Source: Thiotrichaceae bacterium
GTDB lineage: Bacteria > Pseudomonadota > Gammaproteobacteria > Beggiatoales > Beggiatoaceae
DNA length: 64,000 nt
Direction: 5' to 3'
Assembly: GCA_011391085.1 (NCBI GenBank)
Contig: JAABRD010000014.1
Span: 1-64,000, forward strand
Shown: positions 40,787 through 48,560 of the stretch, piece after piece
Position numbering within the stretch: the stretch's first letter is position 1
How the letters are laid out: each line of letters begins with the position of its first letter
Notes under the pieces: model-generated
Databases searched by the model: none
The model's input: the letters and a program-made list of their open reading frames with translations, nothing else
Told to the model about the DNA's origin: nothing
Position numbers and translations under genes: made by a program

Positions 40787-43546
40787 ATGTTTAATTCAAC
40801 TCGTATCATCACTATTTACCTTCTACTCTCTGCCTGGCCCTGCTTTGCCACTATCACGCAAGACCAGGTTCACTTCCAAGTCTTCACCAACCGCAGTGTG
40901 GTCGAAGGCTTGGCATTACTCAACAATGAGAAGACGCTATGGGTCAGCACCAATGGCGGATTGGAACAACGCGACGGTCGCACGGGACAACTGATTAACG
41001 TGTTCACCCACGTCAAGACTCTCCCAGTCAGCGATGGTCAAGACGGTCAATGGGGAATTAATCGTCACGGCAATTTGGTGCATTTAAGTGACACGGGCGA
41101 ATGGCAGGTCTATACCAAAGACAATTCAGGTCTGCCCGATAGTCCTGTGGGTAGCCTCGTCAGCGAAGGTCAACTATTATGGCTGGGCACCCAACGTGGC
41201 CTAGTGCGTTGGCAAAATCCGCAAACGGTGACGGTGTTCGACATGAACAATTCGCCCTTACCCGATAATTTCCTCCGCGTTCTGTTAGCTGATGGCAGTG
41301 GTGGAGTTTGGCTAGAAACCCGCAATGGCGATTATGTTCATCTCAGTGGGGACCAACAATGGACCGTAGTGCCAACCACAGAACCGCGTTTACCTTCCTC
41401 CCCAATCACTACGTTCACGGGAGATGACAACAGCGGAATTTGGTTCGCGTCTGAGGATTCAGAAAAACCACTGACTCATCTCACTCGCACCGGTCAGCTA
41501 ACCACTCATAATCCCTTGTCAGAATCGGAAACCACGTATTTCATGGAAGGGATGCCATTGTTAAGTGACAGTCAAGGTGGTCTCTGGGTGGGTCTGCTTC
41601 TATCAGGGACGTCAGGAAATTTGGTGCGATATTTAAATGTTCAAGGCGAATGGATTTCCTATCCCTTCATCAAGGAAGAGTGGCTTTACGAAAATGCCAC
41701 CGTCCTTGCCAAAGATAATCAGGGAGGAGGTTTATGGGTGGGCACCGACTATTTTTTTCGCTATCTCACACCCCAAGGAGAGTGGCAAGAAATTTCGTTT
41801 GAGAGAGGAGAATACCTTAATGTAACCGCCTTAGCCAGTGATACCCAAGGTGGCGTCTGGATAGGCACACAGAACAATTATTATGGCCAAAGCAGTGGTG
41901 GTTTAGCGCATCTGAATAGCCAACGGGAATGGCAATTTTTTGATTCAGGGTTGCCCAATACCTATATCACTCATTTCATTAGTGATGGGATAGGAGGCAT
42001 TTGGATAGACCTCCCTGGCGGTTTTGCCCACTTGTCTCAGTCTGAAGAATGGACACTGAATTCTTCTGTGCCCACGGACCTGTATTATTTGGAATATTTG
42101 GTAAACGATGGCAACGGTGGAATCTGTTTGGGAGAAACCACTCGGCATATTCATGTCACGGATACCCAAGTCAAGGTGTTTAATAGTCAAGACCAGTTGC
42201 CTAGCACTTGTTTGACGAATCTCACGTTACCTACTTCTCGTAATTATATCAGCGACGGACGTGGTGGCATCTGGGAAAAAATTTACAACGGTCTGGCCCA
42301 TCAAAATAGCCAAGGGCAACGACAAGTCTTTAACCTCACCAACTCGCCTTTGCCTAGCAGTCAAATTAACGCTATTGTTGGTGATGGAGAAGGTGGCGTT
42401 TGGGTTGCTTGTGGAGAAGGTAATGGGGAGGCAGAATCGACTCTGGGTGGCTTGGTACATGTCAGCAGTGACTATCAATGGATGGTCTTCTCCTCGACAA
42501 ATTCCAACCTGCCGACTAACTATGTGGAAGACTTAGTCAGTGATGAACTAGGCGGGGCGTGGGTCAAAACTTACGATGGTCTAGCCCACCGGCTGGCCCA
42601 TCTATCGGTCCAACCGACCTTCTCCCTACCTCCCCTGGGCACTGGCGTTTCAAAGGGTAAGAACCCTTCAGAGACTCCACCTACTAGCGTCTTTGCCGGT
42701 GGTGCCTCCGTCAATAGTCAAAGTTACCAAGTCCAAACCTCTCCCACCCAGTCTGATCTGGTAGTGGTCAAAGGCGAAATCCAGGTGGACCCCACTCATC
42801 AAGGACAGATAGCCGAAATGATTGTGTATGCCAAAGTGGATTTAGGAGGACAGAGACTGTTTGTCATGTTGGATAACACGGGGAATTTGCAAGTGTGGGA
42901 TGAACAGGTGGAAAACTTGGTGGCATTTAAAGAAAATGTGATGTTGCAAGCCAAGCAACCGCTGTCGATATATCGGGGTAGTTTCAGTACCGCTGGTTCC
43001 AAACAAGTCTTGTTTGGCTATCGTTTGCCAGATGGAAAAGTGATTATGAGTCCTGTTGCGGTGGATATTAATGTGCTAGAATGGCCTTTATTAGGGACGG
43101 GGCGAGGTATTGATGCGAACCAACAAGCCTTTGTAACCACGACGACTTTTGCGGGAGGAATTGCGGTCAATGGCCAAGCCTATCAGACCCAAGTCACTCA
43201 ACATTTGGCCGACGCCGTGCAGATTGCAGGGGAAATAACGGTGGACGCGGCGCATGTGGGTCAAGTTGTGGATTTGGTGGTTTATGCGGAAACAGGTTCA
43301 CCGTTGGCGCCTACGCCGGTGTATTTTATGTTGGGAGAGAATTTAAATATTCTCCCATGGGACCAGAATGTGGTTCACCTCGTGCCTTTTCAAAGGCAAG
43401 TGACCTTGAACGCCCGTCAACCTGTGACTATTTATTCAGGTAAATTCTTTTATCCGGGGACGTTGAAAGTGTTCTTTGGGTATCGCTTGGGAGATGGAAG
43501 AACGGTGGTGAATGAACAGGGGATGGGGGTGACGATTTTGGAGTAA
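40787..43546 (+). CDS. Exported beta-propeller protein with two C-terminal repeat domains
   Basis: A 919-residue protein. A signal peptide (1-22) precedes about a dozen blades of the two-component-regulator propeller type (LWVSTNGGLEQRDG, GGVWIGTQNN, GGIWIDLPGGFAHL) from about 30 to 615. Two copies of a ~130-residue domain follow, starting VFAGGASVNSQ (about 635) and TFAGGIAVNGQ (about 787) and each ending YxGxF...FGYRLxDGxV. The same domain closes the protein at 59693. No histidine kinase domain is present, so this is a free-standing exported sensor-like propeller. Function unknown. Confidence 0.82.
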   Translation: MFNSTRIITIYLLLSAWPCFATITQDQVHFQVFTNRSVVEGLALLNNEKTLWVSTNGGLEQRDGRTGQLINVFTHVKTLPVSDGQDGQWGINRHGNLVHLSDTGEWQVYTKDNSGLPDSPVGSLVSEGQLLWLGTQRGLVRWQNPQTVTVFDMNNSPLPDNFLRVLLADGSGGVWLETRNGDYVHLSGDQQWTVVPTTEPRLPSSPITTFTGDDNSGIWFASEDSEKPLTHLTRTGQLTTHNPLSESETTYFMEGMPLLSDSQGGLWVGLLLSGTSGNLVRYLNVQGEWISYPFIKEEWLYENATVLAKDNQGGGLWVGTDYFFRYLTPQGEWQEISFERGEYLNVTALASDTQGGVWIGTQNNYYGQSSGGLAHLNSQREWQFFDSGLPNTYITHFISDGIGGIWIDLPGGFAHLSQSEEWTLNSSVPTDLYYLEYLVNDGNGGICLGETTRHIHVTDTQVKVFNSQDQLPSTCLTNLTLPTSRNYISDGRGGIWEKIYNGLAHQNSQGQRQVFNLTNSPLPSSQINAIVGDGEGGVWVACGEGNGEAESTLGGLVHVSSDYQWMVFSSTNSNLPTNYVEDLVSDELGGAWVKTYDGLAHRLAHLSVQPTFSLPPLGTGVSKGKNPSETPPTSVFAGGASVNSQSYQVQTSPTQSDLVVVKGEIQVDPTHQGQIAEMIVYAKVDLGGQRLFVMLDNTGNLQVWDEQVENLVAFKENVMLQAKQPLSIYRGSFSTAGSKQVLFGYRLPDGKVIMSPVAVDINVLEWPLLGTGRGIDANQQAFVTTTTFAGGIAVNGQAYQTQVTQHLADAVQIAGEITVDAAHVGQVVDLVVYAETGSPLAPTPVYFMLGENLNILPWDQNVVHLVPFQRQVTLNARQPVTIYSGKFFYPGTLKVFFGYRLGDGRTVVNEQGMGVTILE

Positions 43547-43549
43547 CAA

Positions 43550-43807
43550 GATGCAATCTGGGTGATATAGTAGTATTCCTATCCATTTGTACCCCTCCCA
43601 GCCCCCCGCACGCGGGGGGGAGTCATCCACGCCGCGGGGGGAGTCATCCACGCTGCGGGGGGGAGTCACCCCCCCCGCGTGCGGGGGGGCTGGGGGGGTA
43701 CAACATGGATAGGAATATCACTATAAGTTTAGACCGCCGAGGTCTTTAATCTGACCGAACTTGACGGCCGGTCAGTCCTCCGTTATCACCCAGATTGCAT
43801 CACCACC
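43550..43807. repeat. M2 remnant with family E nested inside
   Basis: M2 ends (GATGCAATCTGGGTGA, left tip missing; right TCACCCAGATTGCATCACCACC-type, to 43807) surround a complete family E element (43566-43735). Bases 43808-43942 hold no gene. Confidence 0.82.
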
Positions 43808-43942
43808 AAAAGGGTGTTGCACATCAGACAGAGGAGTCTTATAATGACCAAAATATATTTTTAGTAGCAAATAGAATCCCCGTCTTTAGGCATGTCAGGA
43901 TAAGGGTAAATAATGGGAGGGAACGAAGTAAGTAAAAAACTG

Positions 43943-44016
43943 TGGGCCTGGCAGGACTTGAACCTGCGACCCGCCGATTATGAGTCGGATGCTCTAACCA
44001 ACTGAGCTACAGGCCC
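43943..44016 (-). tRNA. tRNA with anticodon CAU (elongator Met or Ile2)
   Basis: A 74-nt cloverleaf: acceptor GGGCCTG/CAGGCCC, D arm AGCTCAGTTGGTTAGAGC, anticodon loop CTCATAA, T arm CGCAGG-TTCAAGT-CCTGC. Anticodon CAU without initiator features (the acceptor starts with a paired G-C) means elongator tRNA-Met or the lysidine-modified tRNA-Ile2; sequence alone does not decide. The 3' CCA is not encoded (A then CAG follows). Confidence 0.92.
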
Positions 44017-44094
44017 TCTTTATATGCGGTTATAGCAACCACTGCCTATATATATAGGATTGCACTTGAGATATTTCAATAGGTATCCTGATTT

Positions 44095-44123
44095 TTGTCT
44101 ATTAAAAAACAAAATTGTATATA
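44095..44123 (+). promoter_or_regulatory. Probable sigma70 promoter of the arsR-DUF2892-rhodanese operon
   Basis: TTGTCT (44095-44100), 17-bp spacer, TATATA (44118-44123). An AT-rich near-palindrome AAATTATAATATAAT follows at once and is a candidate operator for the ArsR-family product. Confidence 0.5.
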
Positions 44124-44184
44124 AAGGGTAAATTATAATATAATGAAGCTATTATTTTATTTGTAACCCCCTAAAAATTAAGCC

Positions 44185-44568
44185 ATGGCCCCTCATAACA
44201 GTTTTATTGACTTTGGAACCAAAACTATGTCAGTTAAACCCCATTTAGATAACGGAAATCACTCCGTCGTCTTGATTACCCATGACGAAGACATTGAACG
44301 TGCCTCTCGTTCCCTCAAGGCTATGTCGCATCCTCTGCGCTTGAAAATTCTATGCACATTAGGGGAACGTGAATATAGCGTTCAAGACATTGTTGAACAA
44401 GTAGGCACCTCACAAAGTAACATTTCTCAACACCTAGCCATTTTGCGTGATAAAGGTATTATTTCCTCACGTAAAGATGCCAACCGTGTCTATTACCGTG
44501 TTACTGACGCCCGGACTCTACGCCTGATTAGTATGATGCGTGAAGTGTTTTGTTCATTCTGTGGTTGA
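44185..44568 (+). CDS. ArsR-family regulator, possible persulfide sensor (SqrR/BigR-like)
   Basis: A 127-residue winged-helix repressor (RSLKAMSHPLRLKILCTLGE; recognition helix TSQSNISQHLAILRDKGI). Cys57 in KILCTLG and Cys123 in VFCSFCG are 66 residues apart, the same spacing as the redox cysteine pair of SqrR and BigR, which respond to persulfide. A third cysteine, Cys126, is also present. ATG 44227 (MSVKPHL) is an alternative start and does not change this spacing. The next genes encode DUF2892 and a rhodanese, which fits control of sulfide or sulfane-sulfur handling. Function inferred from cysteine spacing and neighbours. Confidence 0.85.
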   Translation: MAPHNSFIDFGTKTMSVKPHLDNGNHSVVLITHDEDIERASRSLKAMSHPLRLKILCTLGEREYSVQDIVEQVGTSQSNISQHLAILRDKGIISSRKDANRVYYRVTDARTLRLISMMREVFCSFCG

Positions 44569-44638
44569 ATCATGCCCTATCATCCCCATTTCTCTTAATC
44601 GAGTTCATTTATCCCTTAATAGAGGTTTTAAAATCATT

Positions 44639-44866
44639 ATGACTGTTGAAAGAATTGTCTTCATTGCTGCAGGTAGTTTCATTTTGTTATCATTGGCCAT
44701 GAATCACTTCCATTCCCCTTACTGGTTATTCGTGACCGCCTTTGTGGGGTTGAATCTGTTTCAAAGCGGCTTTACGAATTTCTGCCCCTTGGCCGTCATT
44801 CTCAAAAAGGCCGGCGTCCCCACGGAAACCCAGAAAACAGGTGCATCCTGTCAAGCTAACAGTTAA
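44639..44866 (+). CDS. DUF2892 membrane protein
   Basis: A 75-residue protein with two transmembrane helices (about 5-25 and 28-48) and the family motif NFCPLAVILKKAG with a cysteine facing the membrane edge. DUF2892 is often fused or adjacent to rhodanese domains (as in YgaP). It follows arsR by 70 nt and precedes the rhodanese by 5 nt. ATG 44639 is used; the frame is open upstream but there overlaps arsR. Confidence 0.88.
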   Translation: MTVERIVFIAAGSFILLSLAMNHFHSPYWLFVTAFVGLNLFQSGFTNFCPLAVILKKAGVPTETQKTGASCQANS

Positions 44867-44871
44867 AGTCC

Positions 44872-45303
44872 ATGGACCAGCTTATCGAATTTATAGGTAA
44901 TCACCCTAACCTTGCAATGGCTTTTGTCGTGGTCTCCATACTCTTAATTTGGAGTTTTGTGGGTGATTCTCTCCAAGGGCTGAATAACCTAGCCCCCCAG
45001 GAGGCGACTCTATTGATGAATCATGAAGATGCCATTGTGGTAGATGTACGCGAAGACAGTGAATATGTCCAAGGACATATTCTAAACGCTATCCACCTGC
45101 CCTCAAATACCCTTCTGGATAGAATTGGACGACTCGAAAAATATCGAAACCGCCCAATAATTATCAGTTGCATGACAGGTAGCCGTTCCGCCCACGCATG
45201 TAGCTTATTGAAAAAGAAAGGTTTTGAAAAAGTTCACAATCTCAAGGGTGGCCTTATGGCTTGGCAAAATGCCAATTTACCGTTGGCCAAAGGGAAGGAT
45301 TAA
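44872..45303 (+). CDS. Membrane-anchored rhodanese (YibN-like)
   Basis: A 143-residue sulfurtransferase. An N-terminal helix at about 13-32 anchors it; the rhodanese domain has VVDVREDSEYVQGHI and the active-site loop with Cys100 in ISCMTGSRSAHA. It would carry sulfane sulfur as a cysteine persulfide. YibN normally heads the series yibN-grxC-secB-gpsA; here grxC is absent and an M2 element occupies the gap, while the upstream arsR-DUF2892 genes link it to sulfur control. Confidence 0.9.
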   Translation: MDQLIEFIGNHPNLAMAFVVVSILLIWSFVGDSLQGLNNLAPQEATLLMNHEDAIVVDVREDSEYVQGHILNAIHLPSNTLLDRIGRLEKYRNRPIIISCMTGSRSAHACSLLKKKGFEKVHNLKGGLMAWQNANLPLAKGKD

Positions 45304-45462
45304 GGTAGTGATGCAATGTGGGTGATCTTCATGTTACCCTCACCCCCGGCCCCTCTCCCAGAGGGAGAAGGGAGAAAACCACGGATTCCGCCGTTCCCCC
45401 CACGCCTACGGGCGTGGGGCCGGGGGTGAGGGTAAACATATCACCCACATTGCATCACTACC
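45304..45462. mobile_element. M2 element between the rhodanese gene and secB
   Basis: Ends GGTAGTGATGCAATGTGGG and CCCACATTGCATCACTACC, with a CCCTCACCCCCGGCC hairpin core. Flanks AGGATTAA (45296-45303, including the rhodanese stop) and ATGATTAA (45463-45470) match at 7 of 8 bases, an aged target duplication. Confidence 0.88.
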
Positions 45463-45475
45463 ATGATTAATTTAT

Positions 45476-45502
45476 TGGAGTCCAAAACACGTTTTGGACT
45501 CC
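45476..45502. repeat. Family F palindrome
   Basis: GGAGTCCAAAACACG and CGTTTTGGACTCC, 35 bp before secB. Confidence 0.85.
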
Positions 45503-45537
45503 CCGTAACAATCAGCAATTAATAAGAGGACAACACC

Positions 45538-46032
45538 GTGGCAGACAAGCCCACCAATATTCCAACTCAAGACACAACCACACAGCCAAAAGAACAGTTT
45601 GTCATTCAACATATTTATGTGAAAGACGTGTCTTTTGAAACCCCCAACACTCCCCAAATTTTTCGGGAAACTTGGAAACCCCAGTTACAAGTGGAAATGA
45701 CCAGCGAAGCCAATCCACTTGACGAAGGAGTCTATGAGGTCGTACTCAACACCACTTGCACCGTCGCCGTGGAAGAAAAAACGGCTTTTCTAGTGGAAGT
45801 TCACCAGGCTGGGATTTTCACCATTGCAGGATTTGACGCAGACCGACAATCGTTTTTGATTAACACCACCTGCTTGCATATTCTCTTCCCGTATACCCGT
45901 GCTACCATCTCCAACTTGGTACTGAATGGAGGATTTCACCCTCTCCTGTTACCGCAACCTAATTTTGAGGCAATGTATGCCCAACGGCTTCAGCAAGCCA
46001 AGGCGGCGGCGAAAAAAGCCAGTTTGAACTGA
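45538..46032 (+). CDS. secB: Protein-export chaperone SecB
   Basis: Tetrameric chaperone that holds preproteins for SecA. A 164-residue protein with the family core FVIQHIYVKDVSFETPNTP, NTTCTVAVEEKTAFLVEVHQAGIF and LFPYTRATISNLVLNGGFHPLLLPQPNFEAMY. The start is GTG 45538, supported by AAGAGGA 8 nt upstream. gpsA follows after 23 nt, as in many gammaproteobacteria. Confidence 0.96.
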   Translation: MADKPTNIPTQDTTTQPKEQFVIQHIYVKDVSFETPNTPQIFRETWKPQLQVEMTSEANPLDEGVYEVVLNTTCTVAVEEKTAFLVEVHQAGIFTIAGFDADRQSFLINTTCLHILFPYTRATISNLVLNGGFHPLLLPQPNFEAMYAQRLQQAKAAAKKASLN

Positions 46033-46055
46033 TTTTTGAGGGTCGACGACAGCGA

Positions 46056-47057
46056 ATGACAAATTTATCATCCATCTTGGTACTCGGCGCAGGCGCCTGG
46101 GGCACTGCACTTGCCCTCATTCTCGCCCGCAATGGGCACTTGGTTTGGCTGTGGGGTCGAAATTCTAAGCACATAGAACAACTGAAAGTGACTCGGCAAA
46201 ACGTCCAAGGATTGCCCTCTGCAATGTTTCCAGAGACGTTACAACCTACGACTGACTTAGAAAATATCGTCCCACAAGTCCAAGACATCCTCGTTGTCGT
46301 CCCCAGTCACGGTTTCCGTGAAACGCTTAACCTCGTCGTCCCCTACGTGACCACCACTTCACAGTTCTGCTGGGCTACGAAAGGGCTAGAATATCAGACG
46401 GGTCTTCTCCTCCATCAAGTGGCCCAACAAACATTAGGTTCGAACCGCCCACTCGCGGTTCTCTCAGGACCCTCCTTTGCTACCGAAGTGGCCGCCGGTC
46501 TTCCCACTGCTGTCACCATTGCTTCGACTTCGCCCACGTATGCCCAATATCTCGTCAGCCTCTTCCATAACCAACACTTTCGCCCTTATACCAGCAACGA
46601 TATAATTGGCGTTCAAATTGGCGGCGCCGTCAAAAATATCATGGCCATCGCCGCTGGCATTACAGATGGCTTAGGCTTCGGGGCCAATTCCCGGGCCGCC
46701 CTTATCACCCGCGGTCTCACGGAAATGGTACGCTTTGGCACCACGTTGGGAGGACAACGAGAAACATTTATGGGATTGGCAGGACTGGGCGATTTGGTTC
46801 TCACTTGTACCGATAACCAATCGCGCAACCGTCGCTTTGGTTATGCCATTGCCCAAGGTCTCACTGCGGACCAAGCCAAAGCCCAAATTGGTCAAGTCAT
46901 TGAAGGCATTCTGGCTACCCATGAAGTTCATCGACTGGCCCAACAATTACACATCGATATGCCTATCGTTGACCATGTTAACAAAGTTCTCCAAGGACAA
47001 TGTACCCCCCGTGAAGCGGTACAATCGTTATTATCACGAGAACCGAAACCGGAATGA
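46056..47057 (+). CDS. gpsA: Glycerol-3-phosphate dehydrogenase [NAD(P)+]
   Basis: Makes sn-glycerol-3-phosphate from dihydroxyacetone phosphate for phospholipids. The 333-residue protein has the dinucleotide site VLGAGAWGTALA (about 7-18), TKGLEYQTG, LSGPSFATEVA and the catalytic GGAVKNIMAIAAGI (Lys near 191), then LGDLVLTCTDNQSRNRRFG. Length and motifs match the family. Likely in one transcript with secB. Confidence 0.97.
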   Translation: MTNLSSILVLGAGAWGTALALILARNGHLVWLWGRNSKHIEQLKVTRQNVQGLPSAMFPETLQPTTDLENIVPQVQDILVVVPSHGFRETLNLVVPYVTTTSQFCWATKGLEYQTGLLLHQVAQQTLGSNRPLAVLSGPSFATEVAAGLPTAVTIASTSPTYAQYLVSLFHNQHFRPYTSNDIIGVQIGGAVKNIMAIAAGITDGLGFGANSRAALITRGLTEMVRFGTTLGGQRETFMGLAGLGDLVLTCTDNQSRNRRFGYAIAQGLTADQAKAQIGQVIEGILATHEVHRLAQQLHIDMPIVDHVNKVLQGQCTPREAVQSLLSREPKPE

Positions 47058-47069
47058 GTTTGGATTTAT

Positions 47070-47205
47070 GGTAGTGTTGCAAAGGTAATGGTTATGGGTT
47101 TTGGAGTACGGAATTTATTCCGCTTGAAACGGAATTAATTCCGTACTCCAACGGAATCAATTCCGTACTCCAAAACCGCTATACCATTACCTCTGCAACA
47201 CCACC
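47070..47205. mobile_element. Complete M1 element with 8-bp target duplication
   Basis: A 136-bp element with ends GGTAGTGTTGCAAAGGTAA and TTACCTCTGCAACACCACC and family D palindromes inside. GGATTTAT lies on both sides (47062-47069 and 47206-47213). An AGAAACTAAG palindrome pair follows up to about 47265. Confidence 0.95.
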
Positions 47206-47287
47206 GGATTTATGCAACTGTACCCCAGAAACTAAGTTTGCTTTCCGAAACTTAGTTTCTTACCACCTCTCCAGAATTGCTATACCG

Positions 47288-48247
47288 ATGAACCTTAACT
47301 TCCTCGACTTTGAACAACCGATTGCCGAACTCGAAGCCAAAATTGAAGAACTGCGCTACGTTAGCACCGATAAAGATATTAATATCAGCGACGAAATTGC
47401 CCGTTTACAAATTAAAAGTCAAGAACTGACCCGTAGTATTTTCACCAATTTGACAGCTTGGCAAGTTTCTCAACTGGCGCGGCACCCGCAACGCCCTTAT
47501 TTACTTGATTATATTCCGCGCATTTTTACCCATTTTGAGGAACTTCACGGAGACCGCATGTTTGGAGATGACCCGGCGATGGTTGGCGGATTGGCCCGTT
47601 TAGAAGGACGTCCCGTCGTCGTGATTGGCCAACAAAAAGGCCGTGACTTAAAAGAAAAACTGCAACGCAATTTTGGGATGCCACGCCCTGAAGGCTACCG
47701 TAAAGCCATGCGCTTGATGAATATGGCAGAACGCTTTCACCTGCCTCTCCTTACCTTCATTGATACTCCAGGCGCCTACCCTGGCGTCGATGCGGAAGAA
47801 CGTGGCCAAAGCGAAGCCATTGCGCGGAATCTTTACATCATGTCGACTCTTCGAACGCCAATTATTTGCACCGTCATTGGTGAAGGCGGTTCTGGAGGAG
47901 CCCTAGCTATTGGTGTAGGAGACCGAATTTGTATGTTAGAGTATAGCACCTACTCAGTCATCTCCCCCGAAGGATGCGCCTCGATTCTCTGGAAAAATGC
48001 GGACAAGGCTTCGGAAGCGGCAGAAGCCATGAATATGACTTCCCAACGTCTCAAGGAACTGGAATTGATTGATACCATTATCCCAGAACCATTAGGCGGT
48101 GCCCACCGTGACTTAGACACGACGACTAAAAATCTCAGCAGTGCGTTACTCGAACATTTGACTTTTTTAGATAAAGTGTCTATGGAAGACCTTCTTCAGA
48201 TGCGGTATCAACGGTTGATGAAGGTTGGGTATTTTGAGGAAACTTGA
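47288..48247 (+). CDS. accA: Acetyl-CoA carboxylase carboxyltransferase subunit alpha
   Basis: With AccD transfers the carboxyl group from biotin to acetyl-CoA in fatty acid synthesis. The 319-residue protein has the family N-terminus [19 protein letters not shown] and the crotonase-type core: [55 protein letters not shown]. Full length and intact. Transcribed between repeat blocks; no partner gene is adjacent, which is common for accA. Confidence 0.97.
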   Translation: MNLNFLDFEQPIAELEAKIEELRYVSTDKDINISDEIARLQIKSQELTRSIFTNLTAWQVSQLARHPQRPYLLDYIPRIFTHFEELHGDRMFGDDPAMVGGLARLEGRPVVVIGQQKGRDLKEKLQRNFGMPRPEGYRKAMRLMNMAERFHLPLLTFIDTPGAYPGVDAEERGQSEAIARNLYIMSTLRTPIICTVIGEGGSGGALAIGVGDRICMLEYSTYSVISPEGCASILWKNADKASEAAEAMNMTSQRLKELELIDTIIPEPLGGAHRDLDTTTKNLSSALLEHLTFLDKVSMEDLLQMRYQRLMKVGYFEET

Positions 48248-48285
48248 AGGCTAAACCATTCGGTGTGGGAAGGAATTGACACACC

Positions 48286-48464
48286 GGTGGACTAGAGGCT
48301 TCAGCCGGTGGTAGGCACACTTCATACTCCTACCACTAATGTAGGGTGGATTAAGCGATAGCGTATCCACCAAGATTCTAATGTAGGGTGGATTAAGCGA
48401 TAGCGTATCCACCGTGTTCAAATCTTGGTGGATACGCTATCGCTTAATCCACCCTACCTTAACA
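48286..48464. repeat. Family A arm with three family C units
   Basis: GGTGGACTAGAGGCTTCAGCCGG followed by two direct and one inverted C units with the inner variant AAGCGATAGCG. Confidence 0.85.
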
Positions 48465-48560
48465 TATTCATGTTTCCCCGTAGAAACAAAAAAATCATTG
48501 TTGGGTCCGATTCATCTATAACATCGCACAATCACACAAATCACATAAATCACAGTTCCC

